Shown: one piece after another, positions 62,101 through 64,000 of the stretch
How the letters are laid out: the number at the start of each line of letters is the position of its first letter
How positions within the stretch are numbered: the first letter of the stretch is position 1
Source: Syngnathus acus
Lineage: Eukaryota > Chordata > Actinopteri > Syngnathiformes > Syngnathidae
Assembly (NCBI RefSeq): GCF_901709675.1
Contig: NC_051100.1
Coordinates: 806,001-870,000 of the forward strand
DNA: 64,000 nt
Direction: 5' to 3'
Made by a program: the position numbers and the translations under genes
The notes under the pieces: generated by a model
Seen by the model: only the letters and a program-made list of their open reading frames with translations
Told to the model about the DNA's origin: nothing
Databases searched by the model: none

Positions 62101-63764
62101 ACTAAACAGGCCTCGGTTGAAAACAAACAAACAAACAAAAGTAAATCAATTCTGTCGTTTTGCATGAGAAAATACTTCAAAAAATAAAAAAGCAGCCGTA
62201 ATAAACCTCCAAAAGACAATCCGTCAATAACTGCCCGCCCGACAGTAAAGACAATAGTCGCTAATTCACGATTCTTTCAAAAGACTAACACACAAGACCA
62301 AATGAGTAAAACATCTGCAAGAACACACTTCACCGTCGTGATTGAGTCCTTTGTGCAGATCAATGAAGAGAGACATGAAAACAATGAGTTGCTTTCATTC
62401 ATGTTTGCATTCACACAAGTCCTTTACGCATCATTAAGAGTGGAGAGGAGCGGCTACTAACCACTTGAATGGTGGTTGGACACTGTTCAGCAAAACTTGT
62501 CACCATGGGCAACATATACACACATAAAGCACAACACAAATGCGGCTTTCATTATGCATACTTCAATTAAATGATGTAAAAAAAGAAAAAAAAAGATTTA
62601 TTCATCATCCTTAGCTTCATGATATGCTTTTGGTGATTCTCAAAATTTTTGTCGCCTTGGATTACAACACAATAACCACAGTATCAAATCTCCTTACTCG
62701 TCAATTCCATTTTTTGGGCCGTCTTCCCCTTCATTGGTCAGTACGATGGGGGTGCTTGTGGGACTGAAGGTCTCCGGGTGCTGGAGTCCACTGTTGCTTG
62801 GACACATGAGGAAACCAAACGTTAGACATTACCTGCATGTTTATTGTTTGCCATGTTGTAGGTAGTTCAACTTTACCAACACTCAATGTTTTGAAAGAAA
62901 AAAAAAAACATTCCTACCACTGCTCATATGCGAAGTATCTTGACTCAAACTCATCCAAAGCCAAATCTTCTCCATCGATAGATCGAGAGACTGTCTGGGA
63001 AAAAAATGGCATTGGCTGAAAACAATGATCCAAATGTCTTAATGGTGACTGATGAAATGCCGTTTACCGCATGGACCCTCGTGATGAGCTGCTTCCACAC
63101 AGTCTCCGCATTCGTCCCTTGACGGCTTAAGTAGTCACAACAGCTCTAGGATGGATGCGTATGAAAATCATTGATGAAAACCAAAAAGACCAAATGAATA
63201 GGAATAGGAATAGGAATAACAAGGATACAGAGGAACTAAAACAGCCAACGAATTCCAACATGGCTAAAATACGTACATGTTTAGCCACGGCAATAGAAGG
63301 TCTCCCCACGGGTGTGTTGTTTGCCATCTCAAGCAGAAGTCGCTTCAGTTTGCGAGGCATTACAAGTTTCTGACTGGGTAACAAATTGAACTTTGCCGTG
63401 GTCCACAAGATAGCAGCGACCCCATAAACACAAGCCTGGACAGCAACAGAACATTTCCATTGGAAGGCAAAGCAAGGCAGCTTGATATACCCCACAAGGC
63501 AAAAATATAGTAGTTGCAAGATCATGAAAGTTGTGAAGCATATACGGACGAAACAAAAGGGGTCCGAAGGCTGACCCTTGAGGGACGCCAAATGTCATGG
63601 CCGTCAATCAATAACTTCCAATGGTCACAAAGTAACTCCTTGTCTCCAAGTAGGACCTGAACCATTTGAATAAACGCCTTCAAATGAGTCGAAGCTGCAT
63701 ACCTTCTCAGTTACAATTCCATGCTCTTGACATTCAGGTGAAAGATAAAATCTGTCCTCAGTTC
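56096..63764 (-). CDS. kndc1: KIND domain-containing RasGEF, very-KIND (3' half of the gene)
   Basis: A neuronal Ras-family exchange factor with two KIND domains (the second binds MAP2 in mammals) that limits dendrite growth. About 838 C-terminal residues are encoded here on 19 exons; the first exons lie past base 64,000. In protein order: the end of a KIND domain (LSPECQEHGIV, ACVYGVAAILWTTAKFNL, PRKLKRLLLEMA, GTNAETVW); a Ser/acidic linker; a coiled coil (LKAQLEELRSKVIFLDNVKK); RasGEF_N (TPLGLMAYLYAR, QQFLYTYRFFC); then the RasGEF catalytic domain (VAQQLTLLQQ, FQGCHPVHFLNSR, LTKYLWIGKHCYESRNF, AWKHLSSKM, LPSAHILAMHIQQLE, KLRRIAKVVSQVHAFQE). It ends QEILTKVKASLQ. Nearly all junctions agree in phase. 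One does not (62698 to 61746), so a small exon may be missing. VENTX and KNDC1 are also neighbours in human. Confidence 0.92.
56840..56994 (-). CDS. kndc1: kndc1 exon, RasGEF
   Basis: Encodes VFLKSDNMCLIAEEQKRRPT, LPSAHILAMHIQQLEIGAFT, LTTGAYKWTKL plus two bases. Acceptor TGTCCTCAG, donor CTTCG|GTAGGA. The frame joins directly to the previous exon. Confidence 0.93.
57647..57706 (-). CDS. kndc1: kndc1 exon, RasGEF
   Basis: 20 codons, AWKHLSSKMLEILEELRAVQ, between acceptor CTACCACAG and donor GTGCAG|GTGCAT, phase 0. The (AC)n run at 57622-57641 starts six bases into the intron. Confidence 0.92.
57857..57979 (-). CDS. kndc1: kndc1 exon, RasGEF catalytic core
   Basis: 41 codons: EEVALLTKYLWIGKHCYESR, NFATAMQVLEGLENTIVRQL, P. 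This matches the RasGEF segment KF.xIAxHCxxxxNFxxxMAI. Acceptor CAACCAG, donor CCA|GTAGGT. Confidence 0.93.
58570..58726 (-). CDS. kndc1: kndc1 exon, RasGEF
   Basis: A Ser-rich insert (SSGTGSQQIPPVERS) followed by RLQQLLAYSDTVMKWIAGEI, VICDSIK. Acceptor CCAACAG, donor AAG|GTGAGG, phase 0. Confidence 0.9.
58870..58952 (-). CDS. kndc1: kndc1 exon, RasGEF
   Basis: 27 codons plus two bases: DVFQGCHPVHFLNSRIQGIR, DKPLREN. The FxxCHPVxFLNSR stretch is the conserved start of the catalytic core. Acceptor AAATACAG, donor ACAA|GTAAGT. Confidence 0.9.
59114..59140. repeat. Poly-T tract in a kndc1 intron
   Basis: About 27 T (poly-A on the gene's strand) nine bases into the intron from the donor at 59148. 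It is in a non-coding position. Confidence 0.9.
59149..59326 (-). CDS. kndc1: kndc1 exon, start of RasGEF domain
   Basis: Encodes AVKSSASIAKEDFSIAAALP, then CYISLVDEPSSGDEKLTF and YSVQQVAQQLTLLQQ, the helix that opens RasGEF domains. The acceptor ATATCAAG fits the phase; CTTAAG at 59341 does not. Donor CAGCAG|GTATGT. Confidence 0.85.
59545..59645 (-). CDS. kndc1: kndc1 exon, linker between REM and catalytic domain
   Basis: Encodes IVEGVSFSLLCKILRGQC through SNVWLRI plus two bases. The acceptor is CCCCGTAG; the nearer-looking TGCCAG 16 bases upstream would put stops in frame. Donor ATCAG|GTGAGG. Confidence 0.82.
59723..59870 (-). CDS. kndc1: kndc1 exon, RasGEF_N end
   Basis: Encodes EGPDRSEKDANIFHRSLDLL, HVWILDCKTVDFT, VEVLENFLRTV. 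Acceptor CATGACAG, donor GTG|GTAAAC, phase 0. Confidence 0.88.
59956..60066 (-). CDS. kndc1: kndc1 exon, RasGEF_N core
   Basis: Encodes NAASEGFIQQFLYTYRFFCT, CEHLLQFIMETFISAV. FLYTYRFFC corresponds to the FLxTYRxFC hallmark of REM modules. Acceptor TTAAACAG, donor GTGAG|GTAAAA, phase 2. Confidence 0.93.
60214..60398 (-). CDS. kndc1: kndc1 exon, start of RasGEF_N
   Basis: Encodes TQRVDQRGLDVALLPSLSAS through QAGTPLGLMAYLYA plus two bases. The last part is the first helix of the RasGEF N-terminal (REM) module. Acceptor TTGTGCAG, donor GCAAG|GTATTG. Confidence 0.88.
60479..60576 (-). CDS. kndc1: kndc1 exon, coiled coil
   Basis: Encodes FENKGILSKLKAQLEELRSK and on to KKYLQ, with clear heptads. 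Acceptor GTCCCAAAG, donor CTTCAG|GTGCTA, phase 0. Confidence 0.88.
60649..60739 (-). CDS. kndc1: kndc1 exon, coiled coil start
   Basis: Encodes ELQQQLMIETRNLKKMRTFY and on to IQQDRQK, a charged helical segment. Acceptor TAAATAG, donor AAAAG|GTTTGT, phase 1. Confidence 0.85.
61433..61746 (-). CDS. kndc1: kndc1 exon, large linker exon
   Basis: About 104 codons: MDADSDAGLSEGDRLAG, then a Ser/Asp/Glu-rich part, then ISLGSRADLYFRPAWDLALF, EEDCFSSQVIQYALSLGQY and LDVKTQ. Acceptor GTGTAAGCAG, donor ACACAG|GTGGGT, phase 0. The ATG at 61744 is internal, not a start. The acceptor leaves two bases before the frame, while the previous donor leaves two as well, so either this acceptor is wrong or a small exon is missing. 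Confidence 0.75.
62698..62796 (-). CDS. kndc1: kndc1 exon, linker (tandem acceptors)
   Basis: Encodes a Ser/Thr/Pro-rich linker (SGLQHPETFSPTSTPIVL, TNEGEDGPKNGID). The donor GA|GTAAGG is in phase 2. Two acceptors, CCAAG before 62796 and CAACAG before 62790, both keep the frame, so the 5' edge may be 62790. Its donor phase does not match the start of the next exon I could place. Confidence 0.72.
62918..62994 (-). CDS. kndc1: kndc1 exon, linker
   Basis: Encodes TVSRSIDGEDLALDEFESRY and on to AYEQ plus two bases. Acceptor TTTTCCCAG, donor TG|GTAGGA. Acidic, with no domain. Confidence 0.85.
63068..63145 (-). CDS. kndc1: kndc1 exon, end of KIND domain
   Basis: 26 codons, SCCDYLSRQGTNAETVWKQL and on to TRVHA, between acceptor CATCCTAG and donor GCG|GTAAAC, phase 0 at both ends. 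Confidence 0.88.
63277..63435 (-). CDS. kndc1: kndc1 exon, KIND domain C-terminal part
   Basis: 53 codons in phase 0 at both ends: ACVYGVAAILWTTAKF, PRKLKRLLLEMANNTP, GRPSIAVAKH. Acceptor CTGTCCAG, donor CAT|GTACGT. This is the best evidence for a KIND rather than a true kinase fold. Confidence 0.92.
63525..63683 (-). mobile_element. Decayed LINE reverse-transcriptase fragment in a kndc1 intron
   Basis: The minus strand reads LFKWFRSYLETRSYFVTIG, one in-frame TGA, then LTAMTFGVPQGSAFGPLLF and RPYMLHNF. This matches the LINE RT stretch WFRSYLxxRxQxV...GVPQGSxLGPLLFxxYM. It is of an L2/Rex1 type different from the intact element at 45-50 kb, is only about 50 codons long, and is clearly dead. 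Confidence 0.72.
63703..63764 (-). CDS. kndc1: kndc1 exon, KIND domain middle
   Basis: Encodes TEDRFYLSPECQEHG and on to VTEK, part of the second KIND domain (kinase C-lobe fold without catalysis). Acceptor CTTTGCAG, donor AAG|GTATGC; starts with two bases of a split codon and ends in phase 0. Confidence 0.88.
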
Positions 63765-64000
63765 CTGCAAAGAACACATCATTGAGATCAAACATTTTTT
63801 TTTAAAAATCACAAGAATGTTCCTTACAGTTCAGAGGTTGGGTTTTTGAATCCCGGGTCTGTTCTCCTAAGGCTTGCCTGTGTTTTCAACGGTTACGTAG
63901 AAGTGAACGGGATTTGGTGTTTCTTACGCTGTGGTTTTGAACATTGAAACAAGAGGCAGCTTCCCGAGGACTCGCCGTGGACCAAACAAAAGAAAACGGG

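Overview
This is vertebrate nuclear DNA, almost certainly from a ray-finned (teleost) fish. Genes are split by GT-AG introns, long stretches are non-coding, microsatellites are abundant, there are several decayed copies of an interspersed repeat with the layout common in teleosts, and one L2/CR1-type LINE looks intact. The recognisable genes are hs3st1-like, a vox/vent-type ventral homeobox gene and kndc1. Most of the other open frames are chance or antisense ORFs.

Layout. Bases 1-18,660 are non-coding, with repeats and simple repeats. Bases 18,667-19,122 form a CpG-rich, promoter-like island (CCAAT box, (CT)n, (CTC)n) with two good splice donors. I infer this is the non-coding first exon of the next gene. 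Bases 19,123-34,413 would then be its first intron. The single coding exon of a heparan sulfate glucosamine 3-O-sulfotransferase 1 (hs3st1-like, + strand) is at 34,588-35,499. Bases 35,840-45,230 are intergenic. A minus-strand LINE with apparently intact ORF1 and ORF2 fills about 45,234-49,990.

Two Vent-class homeobox genes follow in tandem on the minus strand. The copy at 50,728-51,349 is a pseudogene: exon-1 frameshift, stop codons at homeodomain positions 31 and 50, all splice sites still good. The copy at 52,437-53,322 is intact (three exons, 238 residues, Thr at homeodomain position 47) and has a TATA box and a perfect POU octamer in its promoter. The dead copy keeps an octamer at nearly the same place.

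From 56,096 to the right edge lies the 3' half of kndc1 (very-KIND RasGEF, minus strand). I could place 19 exons, nearly all with matching splice phases: the end of the second KIND domain, a coiled coil, RasGEF_N and RasGEF. The 5' half lies beyond base 64,000. KNDC1 next to VENTX is also the human 10q26.3 arrangement, so this is conserved linkage and supports both calls.

The most interesting points are the freshly dead vent duplicate beside a live vox, the octamers shared by the live and dead promoters, the apparently young LINE next to them, and the distant inferred hs3st1 promoter.
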